Part shown: piece by piece, positions 8,538 to 15,968 of the stretch
How positions within the stretch are numbered: the stretch's first letter is position 1
Layout: the number at the start of each line of letters is the position of its first letter
From: Conexibacter sp. CPCC 205762
Lineage (GTDB): Bacteria; Actinomycetota; Thermoleophilia; Solirubrobacterales; Solirubrobacteraceae
Direction: 5' to 3'
Assembly: GCF_030646155.1 (NCBI RefSeq)
Contig: NZ_JAUTDN010000004.1
Coordinates: 124,001-188,000, forward strand
DNA: 64,000 nucleotides
The notes under the pieces: model-generated
The model's input: the letters and a program-made list of their open reading frames with translations, nothing else
Databases searched by the model: none
Told to the model about the DNA's origin: nothing
Program-made: the position numbers and the translations under genes

Positions 8538-9023
8538 GTGCAGACGGCGATCCTGACGATCTCGACGTCGCTCGCGCGCGGCGAGGGCGAGGACCTCTCG
8601 GGCGCCGAGCTGGAGCGGCTGGCGCGCGCCGCCGGCTGCGAGATCGTCGCCCGCGACCGCGTCACCGACGACCGCTCGGCGATCGCGGCGACGCTGCGCG
8701 GCTACGCGAGCGAGCGGCTGCCGCTCGTCTTCACGACCGGCGGCACCGGCCTCACGCCCGACGACCACACGCCCGAGGCGACGCGCGACGCGATCGACCG
8801 CGAGGCGCCCGGCTTCGCCGAGGCGCTGCGGGCCGAGTCGCTCAGATACACGCCCTTCGCGATGGCCTCGCGCGGCGTCTCCGGGATCGCCGGCCAGACG
8901 CTGATCGTCAACCTGCCCGGCAGCCCGAAGGCGATCGCGCAGCTCTTCCCCGTGCTCGCGCCGGCGCTCAAGCACGTCGTCGCGCAGCTGGGACGCCAAG
9001 ATGGCCGACGCGCCCGCCATTGA
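8538..9023 (+). CDS. Molybdopterin adenylyltransferase-like protein (MogA/MoaB)
   Basis: A 161-residue MoCF-fold protein that adenylylates molybdopterin before molybdenum insertion. The signature FTTGGTGLTPDDHTPEAT and the later GIAGQTLIVNLPGSPKAI are diagnostic of the MogA/MoaB/CinA family. It starts at GTG 8538 directly after moaC and ends 23 bases inside the ccmA gene, so the cofactor and heme-export genes are physically fused into one cluster. MogA versus MoaB cannot be separated by eye. Confidence 0.88.
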   Translation: MQTAILTISTSLARGEGEDLSGAELERLARAAGCEIVARDRVTDDRSAIAATLRGYASERLPLVFTTGGTGLTPDDHTPEATRDAIDREAPGFAEALRAESLRYTPFAMASRGVSGIAGQTLIVNLPGSPKAIAQLFPVLAPALKHVVAQLGRQDGRRARH

Positions 9024-9687
9024 GCTGACCGGGGTCGGCCGCCGCTACGGCGAACGCTGGGCGCTGCGGGACGCGACCGTGACCGTCCCGGCCGGCGCGA
9101 CGCTCGTGATCTTCGGTCCCAACGGCGCCGGCAAGTCGACGCTGCTGCGCGTGCTCGCGACGCTGCTGCGGCCGCACACCGGCACGGCCAGCGTGCTCGG
9201 CGAGGAGCTGCCGAGAAGAGAGTGGGCGGTGCGCGGCAAGGTCGGCCTGCTGGCCCACGACGCGCTGCTCTACCGCGACCTCAGCGCACGCGAGAACCTG
9301 CGCTTCCACGCCCGCCTGCACAAGCTCGGCGAGGAGCGCGCCGAGCAGCTGCTGGAGGCGACGAGACTGCTGCCGCGCGCCGACGACCCGGTGCGGACGC
9401 TCTCGCGCGGGCTGCTGCAGCGCGTCGCCGTCTGCCGCGCGGTGCTGCACGACCCGCCGCTGCTGCTGCTCGACGAGCCGCGCGCCAACCTCGACCCGGC
9501 CGCGGCGGAGCTGATCGAGCCGCTGATCGGGCGCGAGAGCGGCCGCACGCGCGTGATCACCAGCCACGACCCGGTCGGCGGCCTGGCCGAGGCCGACCTC
9601 GCGCTCGGCCTGCGCAACGGCAGCCAGGCGCTGCTCGGCCCGACCTCCGAGATCGACACGGCGGCCGTGGAGGCGCTCTACCGATGA
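9001..9687 (+). CDS. ccmA: Heme exporter ATPase CcmA
   Basis: A 228-residue ABC ATPase of the CcmABCD complex, which releases heme-loaded CcmE during system I cytochrome c maturation. Walker A is FGPNGAGKSTLL, the signature is the atypical LSRGLLQRV (typical of CcmA, which departs from LSGGQ), Walker B is LLLLDEPRANLDP, and the switch His is in TSHDP. The assignment rests on the directly following ccmB, ccmC and ccmD-like genes. ATG 9001 lies inside the preceding MogA/MoaB-like gene; the stop overlaps the ccmB start as ATGA. Confidence 0.9.
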   Translation: MADAPAIELTGVGRRYGERWALRDATVTVPAGATLVIFGPNGAGKSTLLRVLATLLRPHTGTASVLGEELPRREWAVRGKVGLLAHDALLYRDLSARENLRFHARLHKLGEERAEQLLEATRLLPRADDPVRTLSRGLLQRVAVCRAVLHDPPLLLLDEPRANLDPAAAELIEPLIGRESGRTRVITSHDPVGGLAEADLALGLRNGSQALLGPTSEIDTAAVEALYR

Positions 9688-10391
9688 GCCGCGACGCCGC
9701 CAGGCGCGACGCGAAGCCGATGCGCCCGACGATGGCGCTGCTGCGCAAGGACCTGCTGCTGGAGCGGCGCGCGCCGGAGTCGATCCCGGCGATGGTGCTG
9801 TTCTCGATCACGACCTTCGTGCTGTTCCACTTCGGCCTCGGCAGAGACGAGGTCGACGGCTCGCTGGCGGCCGGCGTGCTGCTCGTGACGATCCTCTTCG
9901 CCGCGATCCTCGGCATCAACCGCCTGTTCGTCGCCGAGCACGAGGAGGGCGGCTTCGACGCCGTGCTGATGGCGCCGATCGACCGCACGGCGCTGTTCCT
10001 GGCGAAGGGCACGGCGCTGTTCCTGTTCCTGACGCTGGTCGAAGTGGTCGCCGTGCCGGCCTTCGCGATCCTGCTGCTGGGACCGTCGCCGTGGCACGGG
10101 CTGCCGGCGCTGATCGTCACGCTCGCGCTCGTCAACCTCGCGCTCTCGTCGGTCGGCGCGCTCGTCGCCGCGCTCGCGATCCGGACCCGCTCGCGCGACC
10201 TGATCGTGCCGATCGTGACGCTGCCGCTGCTGGTGCCGGCGCTGATCGCCGCGGCGCGCGCCTGCGCGCCATTGCTGGCCGCGCACGGCGACGCCTGGCC
10301 GGCGGCGAAGTGGCTGTTGATGCTCGGCCTCTATGATCTTGTCTTCGGGCTCCTCGCCTACGCCGTCTTCGATTTCCTGCTGGAGGACTGA
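9684..10391 (+). CDS. ccmB: Heme exporter membrane protein CcmB
   Basis: A 235-residue integral membrane protein with about six hydrophobic segments. The family start LLRKDLLLERRAPES (with the elbow helix), LFAAILGINRLFVAEHEEGGFDAVLMAPIDRTALFLAK, and RTRSRDLIVPIVTLPLLVPALIAA, split here for length, match CcmB. It is the channel half of the CcmABCD complex. The ATG overlaps the ccmA TGA, and ccmC begins 4 bases after its stop, so expression is strongly coupled. Confidence 0.9.
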   Translation: MSRDAARRDAKPMRPTMALLRKDLLLERRAPESIPAMVLFSITTFVLFHFGLGRDEVDGSLAAGVLLVTILFAAILGINRLFVAEHEEGGFDAVLMAPIDRTALFLAKGTALFLFLTLVEVVAVPAFAILLLGPSPWHGLPALIVTLALVNLALSSVGALVAALAIRTRSRDLIVPIVTLPLLVPALIAAARACAPLLAAHGDAWPAAKWLLMLGLYDLVFGLLAYAVFDFLLED

Positions 10392-10395
10392 AGCA

Positions 10396-11145
10396 ATGCA
10401 CGGAAAGGGGCTGCGAGCGCTCACGCTCGCGACCCTCGTCGCCCTCTCCGCCACGTTCGCGCTGGTCGTCTTCTGGGCGCCGAACGACGCCGACCAGGGC
10501 TTCATCCAGAAGATCTTCTACCTCCACGTGCCGGTCGCGATCATCACCCTGATCGCCTACGTGGTCGCGGGGATCTTCGCCTGGCGCCAGCTGAAGACCG
10601 GCTCGCGCGAATGGGACCTGCGCTCGTACGTGGTGATCCACATCGCGCTGATCTTCAACATCGTCGGCCTGCTGACCGGCGCGATCTGGGCGAAGGCCTC
10701 GTGGGGCCATTGGTGGGTGTGGGACGAGCCGACGCTGGTCTCGTTCCTGATCGTCTTCCTGCTGTACGCGACCTACCAGCCACTGCGCTTCTCGATCGAG
10801 GACCCGGAGCGGCAGGCGCGCTACGCGAGCGTCTTCGCGATCATCGCGGGCGCCTTCGTCCCGCTCAACTTCATGGCCGTGCGGATGGCGACCAGCCTTG
10901 TCCACCCGCGCACCTTCGGCACCGCCAACGGCGGCCTGCCGGGCGAGATGATGTTCGTCTTCCTCGTCTCGATCGTCGCGATGGGCCTGCTGTTCTGGCT
11001 GATCGTGAAGTACGAGATCGCCCAGAAGACCCTGACCTGGCAGATCCGCGCGCTCAGACGGCGGCTGCTCGGCGACGACGCCGTCGCCCCCCTCGGCCGC
11101 TCCGCGGCGCCGACGATCGCTCCGCAGGAGGCCCCCGCCCGATGA
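10396..11145 (+). CDS. ccmC: Heme-handling membrane protein CcmC (cytochrome c assembly)
   Basis: A 249-residue CcmC protein with six hydrophobic segments. It carries the periplasmic WWD heme-binding motif (WGHWWVWDEP) flanked by His residues: LHVPVAI before and SLVHPRTFG after. CcmC loads heme onto the chaperone CcmE. The C-terminal 45 residues are a polar Arg/Pro-rich extension. The stop overlaps the next small gene as ATGA. CcmE, CcmF and CcmH genes are not seen in this window. Confidence 0.92.
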   Translation: MHGKGLRALTLATLVALSATFALVVFWAPNDADQGFIQKIFYLHVPVAIITLIAYVVAGIFAWRQLKTGSREWDLRSYVVIHIALIFNIVGLLTGAIWAKASWGHWWVWDEPTLVSFLIVFLLYATYQPLRFSIEDPERQARYASVFAIIAGAFVPLNFMAVRMATSLVHPRTFGTANGGLPGEMMFVFLVSIVAMGLLFWLIVKYEIAQKTLTWQIRALRRRLLGDDAVAPLGRSAAPTIAPQEAPAR

Positions 11146-11411
11146 ACCCGCTCGCCGTCCTGGCCGCCGCCCCCGCGGTGCCGTACGACAAGGCCGGCCG
11201 CTACGTCGCCGCCGCCTTCATCGTCCTCTTCGCGATCGTGCTGATCTACGTCGCGATCATGGCGACGAAGCTGCAGCGGCTCGAGCGCGACCTCGGCGAC
11301 ATCAACAGAGAGCTCGACCGCCGCCAGCGGGAGCAGGCCGAGAGCGCCGACGGGGTCGGCCCCGCCGTCGGCGCCGCGACCGCCGCCGCGGCCCAGGAGA
11401 ACGCCTCGTGA
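11142..11411 (+). CDS. CcmD-like small membrane protein
   Basis: An 89-residue protein with one transmembrane helix (about residues 22-42, YVAAAFIVLFAIVLIYVAIM) followed by a charged coiled-coil-like stretch (LQRLERDLGDINRELDRRQ). Position after ccmC, ATGA overlap and topology all match CcmD, which stabilises the CcmC-CcmE complex. It is longer than enterobacterial CcmD (about 70), with an Ala-rich tail. Sequence alone would not identify it; context carries the call. The stop overlaps the hemA GTG start. Confidence 0.7.
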   Translation: MNPLAVLAAAPAVPYDKAGRYVAAAFIVLFAIVLIYVAIMATKLQRLERDLGDINRELDRRQREQAESADGVGPAVGAATAAAAQENAS

Positions 11412-12757
11412 GCGAGCTGCTCGCGATCGGCGTCTCACACAAGACCGCTCCCGTCGCCGTCCGCGAGCGGCTCGCGCTGACGCCGGGCAGGGTCGCCGAC
11501 TTCCTGCGCGACACGCGCGCGATCGGCGACGTGCAGGAGGCGGTCGTGATCTCGACCTGCAACCGCACCGAGGTCTACGTCGTCGCGGGCGACCCGGTCG
11601 ACGCCGAGTCGGCCGTGCTGGGGATGCTGGCGCGCAAGGCCGGCATCCGCCCGACCGAGCTGGCCGGCTCGATCTACGCGCTGCGCAACTGCGACGCCGC
11701 CCGCCACCTCTATCGCGTCACGAGTGGGCTGGAGTCGATGATCGTCGGCGAGGCCGAGGTCCAGGGCCAGGTCAAGCGCGCCTACGACGACGCGCTCTCG
11801 GCGCAGTCGACCGGTCCGCTGACCAACCACCTCTTCCGCGCCGCGCTGGCGACCGGCAAGCGCGTCCGCAGCGAGACGAAGATCGGCGAGCGCCGGCTCA
11901 GCGTCTCCTCCGTCGCCGCCGCGCTGGCGGCCGAGCAGCTCGAAGGCCTGGAGCGCCGCGAGGTGCTGCTGATCGGCGCTGGCGAGACGAGCGAGCTGGC
12001 GGCCCGCTCGCTCTCCGACCACGGCGTCGAGGCGATGATCGTCGCCAACCGCGGCCGCGAGCGGGCGATCAGCCTCGCGCAGCGGTTCGGCGGCCAGACG
12101 ACCTCGTTCGACGAGCTGCCGGCCGAGCTGGTGCGCGCCGACGCGGTCATCTGCGCGACCTCCTCGCCGCACGCGCTGCTGCACGCCGAGGAGATCGCCG
12201 CCGTGATGGAGCAGCGCGACGGCCGTCCGCTGCTGATCCTCGACCTCGCCGTCCCGCGCGACGTCGCGCCCGAGGTCCGCGACGTGCCCGGCGTCGCGCT
12301 CTACAACGTCGACGACCTCAGCGCCGTCGTGCGCCGCAACCGCTCCGTCCGCCAGGTCGAGGCGCAGCACGCCGAGGGGATCGTCGAGCAGGAGATCCAG
12401 CGCTTCGCCGAGTGGCTCGGCCAGCTCGAGGTGCTGCCGACGGTCGGCGCGCTGCGCGCCCGCGGGCAGCAGATCGCGGCGCAGATCGTGCGCGACAACG
12501 CCGGCCGCTGGGAGTCCGCCTCCGAGAAGGACCTGGAGCGGATCGAGGCGCTCGCGCAGGCGGTCGTCAACCGCATCCTGCACGAGCCGACGCTGCGGAT
12601 GAAGGGCATGAACGACGACCGCGTCCACCTGCGGATGCAGGTGATCCGCGACCTCTTCGGGCTCGAGGACGAGCAGCAGCAGGCCGCCGCGGCCGACGAC
12701 GCCCCGCTGGCCGAGGTCCGCGCGCTGCGCAGCGGGCGGCGCGCCGCGCAGGGCTGA
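11408..12757 (+). CDS. hemA: Glutamyl-tRNA reductase
   Basis: A 449-residue enzyme that reduces glutamyl-tRNA to glutamate-1-semialdehyde, the first step of C5 tetrapyrrole synthesis. Visible: GVSHKTAPVAVRERLA, the catalytic VISTCNRTEVY (Cys near residue 50), SGLESMIVGEAEVQGQVK, the NADPH domain with LLIGAGETSELAARSL, LILDLAVPRDVAPEV, and the C-terminal dimerisation helix with RMKGMNDDR. It begins with GTG overlapping the ccmD-like stop (GTGA) and ends with TGATG into hemC. Coupling to heme export suggests heme supply is co-expressed with cytochrome c assembly. Confidence 0.96.
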   Translation: MSELLAIGVSHKTAPVAVRERLALTPGRVADFLRDTRAIGDVQEAVVISTCNRTEVYVVAGDPVDAESAVLGMLARKAGIRPTELAGSIYALRNCDAARHLYRVTSGLESMIVGEAEVQGQVKRAYDDALSAQSTGPLTNHLFRAALATGKRVRSETKIGERRLSVSSVAAALAAEQLEGLERREVLLIGAGETSELAARSLSDHGVEAMIVANRGRERAISLAQRFGGQTTSFDELPAELVRADAVICATSSPHALLHAEEIAAVMEQRDGRPLLILDLAVPRDVAPEVRDVPGVALYNVDDLSAVVRRNRSVRQVEAQHAEGIVEQEIQRFAEWLGQLEVLPTVGALRARGQQIAAQIVRDNAGRWESASEKDLERIEALAQAVVNRILHEPTLRMKGMNDDRVHLRMQVIRDLFGLEDEQQQAAAADDAPLAEVRALRSGRRAAQG

Positions 12758-13692
12758 TGCGCGTCGGCACGCGCGGCAGCGCACTCGCGCTCGTCCAGGC
12801 TCGCCACGTGGCGACGCTGCTGGGCGGCGAGCGGGCCGGCGTCGAGGTCGTCACCGTCACGACCAGCGGCGACAGAGGCGCGCTGCTGGGCGACAAGTCG
12901 CGCTGGGTCAAGGAGCTGGAGCACGCGCTGCTGGCCGGCGAGATCGACGTCGCCGTCCACTCCGCCAAGGACGTCCCGAGCGAGCTGCCCGCCGGCCTGA
13001 GGCTGGCCGCCGTGCCGGCGCGGATCGACGCGCGCGACGCGCTCTGCGGCGCGCCGTCGCTGGCGGGCCTGCGCGCGGGCGCGGTGATCGGCACGTCGAG
13101 CCTGCGGCGCGCCGCGGAGCTGCGCGCGCTGCGGCCCGACCTCGACGTCGTCGCGCTGCGCGGCAACGTCGACACGCGCCTGCGCAAGCTCGCCGCCGGC
13201 GACGCCGAGGCGATCGTGCTGGCGGTCGCGGGGCTGGAGCGGCTCGGCCGCGCCGACGCGATCGACGGCCTGCTCGACGAGCTGGTGCCGGCACCCGGCC
13301 AGGGCGCGCTGGCGCTGGAGGTGCGCGCCGACGACTCCGTCGCGATCGCCGCCGTCGAGCGCTTGAACGACCGCGGCTCGGCCGCGACGCTGGCCGCCGA
13401 GCGAGCGCTTGTCCGCACGCTCGGGGCGACCTGTCACACGCCGCTCGGCGCGCACGCCGTGCGCAGCGGCGACGGCGGCCTGACGCTGCGCAGCTTCGTC
13501 GGCCTGCCCGACGGCTCGGCCTGGCTGCGCGACGAGCTGACGGCAGCGGCCGGCGTGGACGCGGAGACGTTCGGCGTCGCCGCCGGCCGGCGGCTGCTGG
13601 CGGCCGGCGCGCGCGACCTGCTCGACGTGGCAGAGTCGCTCGGCGCCGGCTCGCCGCCGCCGGCATCCACCCCCGAAGGAGTCAGATTGTGA
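12757..13692 (+). CDS. hemC: Hydroxymethylbilane synthase (porphobilinogen deaminase)
   Basis: A 311-residue enzyme that polymerises four porphobilinogen units into hydroxymethylbilane. Motifs in order: VGTRGSALALVQARHV, VHSAKDVPSELPAGL with the catalytic Asp, IGTSSLRRAAEL, ALRGNVDTRLRKL, PAPGQGALALEVR, and GATCHTPLGAHA, whose Cys carries the dipyrromethane cofactor. Length is normal. ATG 12757 shares a base with the hemA stop; its own stop overlaps the next GTG. Confidence 0.96.
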   Translation: MRVGTRGSALALVQARHVATLLGGERAGVEVVTVTTSGDRGALLGDKSRWVKELEHALLAGEIDVAVHSAKDVPSELPAGLRLAAVPARIDARDALCGAPSLAGLRAGAVIGTSSLRRAAELRALRPDLDVVALRGNVDTRLRKLAAGDAEAIVLAVAGLERLGRADAIDGLLDELVPAPGQGALALEVRADDSVAIAAVERLNDRGSAATLAAERALVRTLGATCHTPLGAHAVRSGDGGLTLRSFVGLPDGSAWLRDELTAAAGVDAETFGVAAGRRLLAAGARDLLDVAESLGAGSPPPASTPEGVRL

Positions 13693-15194
13693 GCACGACC
13701 GGACGTGTCTGGCTCGTCGGCACCGGGCCCGGCGACATCGAGCTGCTGACCGGACGCGCGCTGCGCGTCCTGAGCGAGGCCGACGTCGTCCTCTACGACC
13801 GCCTGATCCCGCCCGGCCTGCTCGCGCACGCCCGCTCCGACGCCGAGCTGATCTCGGTCGGCAAGACCGGCCACGGGCCGTCGATGCCGCAGGAGCGGAT
13901 CGACGCGCTGCTGGTCGAGCACGGCGGTGCCGGGAAGAAGGTCGTGCGGCTGAAGGGCGGCGACCCGTTCGTCTTCGGCCGCGGCGGCGAGGAGGCGCTC
14001 GTGCTGCGCGCCGCCGGGATCCCGTTCGAGGTCGTCCCCGGCATCACCGCCGGAATCGCCGCGCCGGCCTACGCCGGCATCCCCGTCACCCACCGCGACC
14101 GTGCCAGCGCTGTCGCGCTGATCACCGGCCACGAGGATCCCGACAAGCCCGAGTCGGCGATCGACTGGCCGGCGCTCGCGACCTTCCCGGGCACGCTCGT
14201 CTTCTACATGGGCGTCAAGCAGCTGCCGCGGATCGCGCAGCAGCTGATCGCCGGCGGGCGGCCGGCGGACGAGCCCGCGGCGGTCGTCGAGCGCGGCACG
14301 CTGCCCGGCCAGCGGACGGTCGTCGGCACGCTCGCGACGATCGCCGAGCGCGCCCGCGAGGAGGGCATCAGACCGCCGTCGATCACCGTCGTCGGCCCGG
14401 TCGCGGCGCTGCGCGAAGAGGGCATCCGCTGGTTCGAGGAGCGGCCGCTGACCGGCGTCAGCGTCGCCGTGACGCGCGCGCGGGCGCAGGCGAGCGGCCT
14501 CGCGGAGCGGCTGCGCGCGCTCGGCGCCGAGGCGCTGGAGACGCCGGCGATCCGGATCGAGCCGCTCGACGCCGACGTCGCACTCGACCCGAGCGGCTTC
14601 GACCTCGTCTGCCTGACCTCGCCCAACGGCGTCAGAGCGCTGTTCGCGCGGCTCGCCGCCGGCGGGCGCGACGCGCGCGCGCTGGCCGGCGCCACGGTCG
14701 CGGCGATCGGCCCCGGCACCGCCCGCGCGCTGCGCGCGAACGGGATCGTCGCCGACGTCGTGCCGGAGAGATTCGTCGCCGAGTCGCTGGTCGACGCGCT
14801 CGCCGGCGTGCCGGTCAGACGGGCGCTGGTCGCGCGGGCCCGCGTCGCGCGCGACGTGCTGCCCGACGCGCTGCGCGCGCGTGGCGCCGAGGTCGAGGTG
14901 GTCGACCTCTACGAGACGGTCGCCGAGCGGCTCGACGACGACGCCCGCGCCGCCGCGACAGCGGCCGACTACGTCACCTTCACCTCCTCCTCGACCGTCC
15001 GCTTCTTCCTCGACGCGCTCGGCGGCCCGGAGCGGATCGGCCCGCAGACGCGGCTCGTCTCGATCGGCCCGGTCACGAGCGCGACGCTGCGCGAGCTCGG
15101 CCTCGAGCCGCACGTCGAGGCGAGCGAGCACGACGTCGACGGCCTGCTCGCGGCGCTGCTGGCCGACGCGGGCGCGCGGGCGAACCGCACGTGA
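13689..15194 (+). CDS. Fused uroporphyrinogen-III C-methyltransferase/uroporphyrinogen-III synthase
   Basis: A 501-residue bifunctional protein. Residues about 1-245 are a SUMT/CobA methyltransferase: VWLVGTGPGDIELLTGRA, VVLYDRLIP, VRLKGGDPFVFGRGGEE, VVPGITAGIAAPAYAGIPVTHR. Residues about 255-495 are HemD: VAVTRARAQASGLAERL, LTSPNGVRALF, VAAIGPGTARAL and FTSSSTVRFFL. It therefore closes the macrocycle and can divert uroporphyrinogen III to precorrin-2 for siroheme or B12. This fusion is known in actinobacteria and other groups. GTG start overlaps the hemC stop, and its stop overlaps the birA GTG. The precorrin-2 dehydrogenase is at 6083-6820. Confidence 0.95.
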   Translation: MSTTGRVWLVGTGPGDIELLTGRALRVLSEADVVLYDRLIPPGLLAHARSDAELISVGKTGHGPSMPQERIDALLVEHGGAGKKVVRLKGGDPFVFGRGGEEALVLRAAGIPFEVVPGITAGIAAPAYAGIPVTHRDRASAVALITGHEDPDKPESAIDWPALATFPGTLVFYMGVKQLPRIAQQLIAGGRPADEPAAVVERGTLPGQRTVVGTLATIAERAREEGIRPPSITVVGPVAALREEGIRWFEERPLTGVSVAVTRARAQASGLAERLRALGAEALETPAIRIEPLDADVALDPSGFDLVCLTSPNGVRALFARLAAGGRDARALAGATVAAIGPGTARALRANGIVADVVPERFVAESLVDALAGVPVRRALVARARVARDVLPDALRARGAEVEVVDLYETVAERLDDDARAAATAADYVTFTSSSTVRFFLDALGGPERIGPQTRLVSIGPVTSATLRELGLEPHVEASEHDVDGLLAALLADAGARANRT

Positions 15195-15937
15195 GCCGCG
15201 CGGACGCGGCCGGCGCGAGCCCGGCGACGACGCTCGGGCGCCCGCGCCTGCACCACCGCACGATCGGGTCGACGAACGCGCGCGCGCAGGAGCTGGCGAT
15301 CGCGGGCGCGCCGCACGGGACGATCGTGACCGCGCGCGAGCAGTCGGCCGGGCGCGGGCGGCAGGGGCGCGCCTGGGCGACGCCGCCGGGGACGACGCTG
15401 GCCGTCACGACGATCCTGCGCGACCCGCCCCCGCTGCTGACGCTCGCCGCCGGGCTGGCGGTCGCCGACGTCGCCCGCGCGCTCGACGCGCAGGGCCGCG
15501 AGCCGCGCATCAAGTGGCCCAACGACGTGCTGCTCGACGGTCGCAAGCTCGCCGGGATCCTCGCCGAGGGGCGGCTGCAGGACGGCTGGGCGGTGCTCGG
15601 GATCGGCATCAACGTCGCGACCAGACAGGACGACTTCCCCCCCGAGCTGGCCGCGCGGGCGACGACGCTCGGCCGCGAGCCGGAGGCCGTCGAGCAGGCG
15701 CTGACGCTGCTGCTGGCGGCGCTGGAGCGCTGGCTGGCGGCACCGCTGAACGAGCTGCTCGACGCCTTCCGCGCCGTCGACGCGCTGCTCGGCCGCGAGA
15801 TCGCCTGGGAGGGCGGACGCGGCACCGCCGCCGGGATCGCCGACGACGGCAGGCTGCGGGTGCGCACGGACGATGGCGTCGAGCAGCTGCTCGACGCCGG
15901 CGAAGTCCACCTCGGCGCCCTCCCGCCAGCGCGCTAG
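15191..15937 (+). CDS. birA: Biotin--[acetyl-CoA-carboxylase] ligase
   Basis: A 248-residue biotin protein ligase of group I (no N-terminal DNA-binding domain, so no repressor role). Visible: RTIGSTNARAQELA, the biotinyl-AMP loop GRGRQGRAWATPPGTTLAVT, RIKWPNDVLLDGRKLAGIL and VLGIGINVATR, with the C-terminal SH3-like cap. It begins at GTG 15191 overlapping the cobA/hemD stop. It is the last gene of the long plus-strand run and faces the helicase gene with 31 bases between the stops. Confidence 0.93.
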   Translation: MSRADAAGASPATTLGRPRLHHRTIGSTNARAQELAIAGAPHGTIVTAREQSAGRGRQGRAWATPPGTTLAVTTILRDPPPLLTLAAGLAVADVARALDAQGREPRIKWPNDVLLDGRKLAGILAEGRLQDGWAVLGIGINVATRQDDFPPELAARATTLGREPEAVEQALTLLLAALERWLAAPLNELLDAFRAVDALLGREIAWEGGRGTAAGIADDGRLRVRTDDGVEQLLDAGEVHLGALPPAR

Positions 15938-15968
15938 TCAGCGCCGGCTCGCGGCTCGCGCGGCGACG

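Noticed and set aside
13434..15131. 565-codon minus-strand open frame opposite hemC and cobA/hemD
   Set aside because: Shadow of conserved enzymes; no homologous motif seen.
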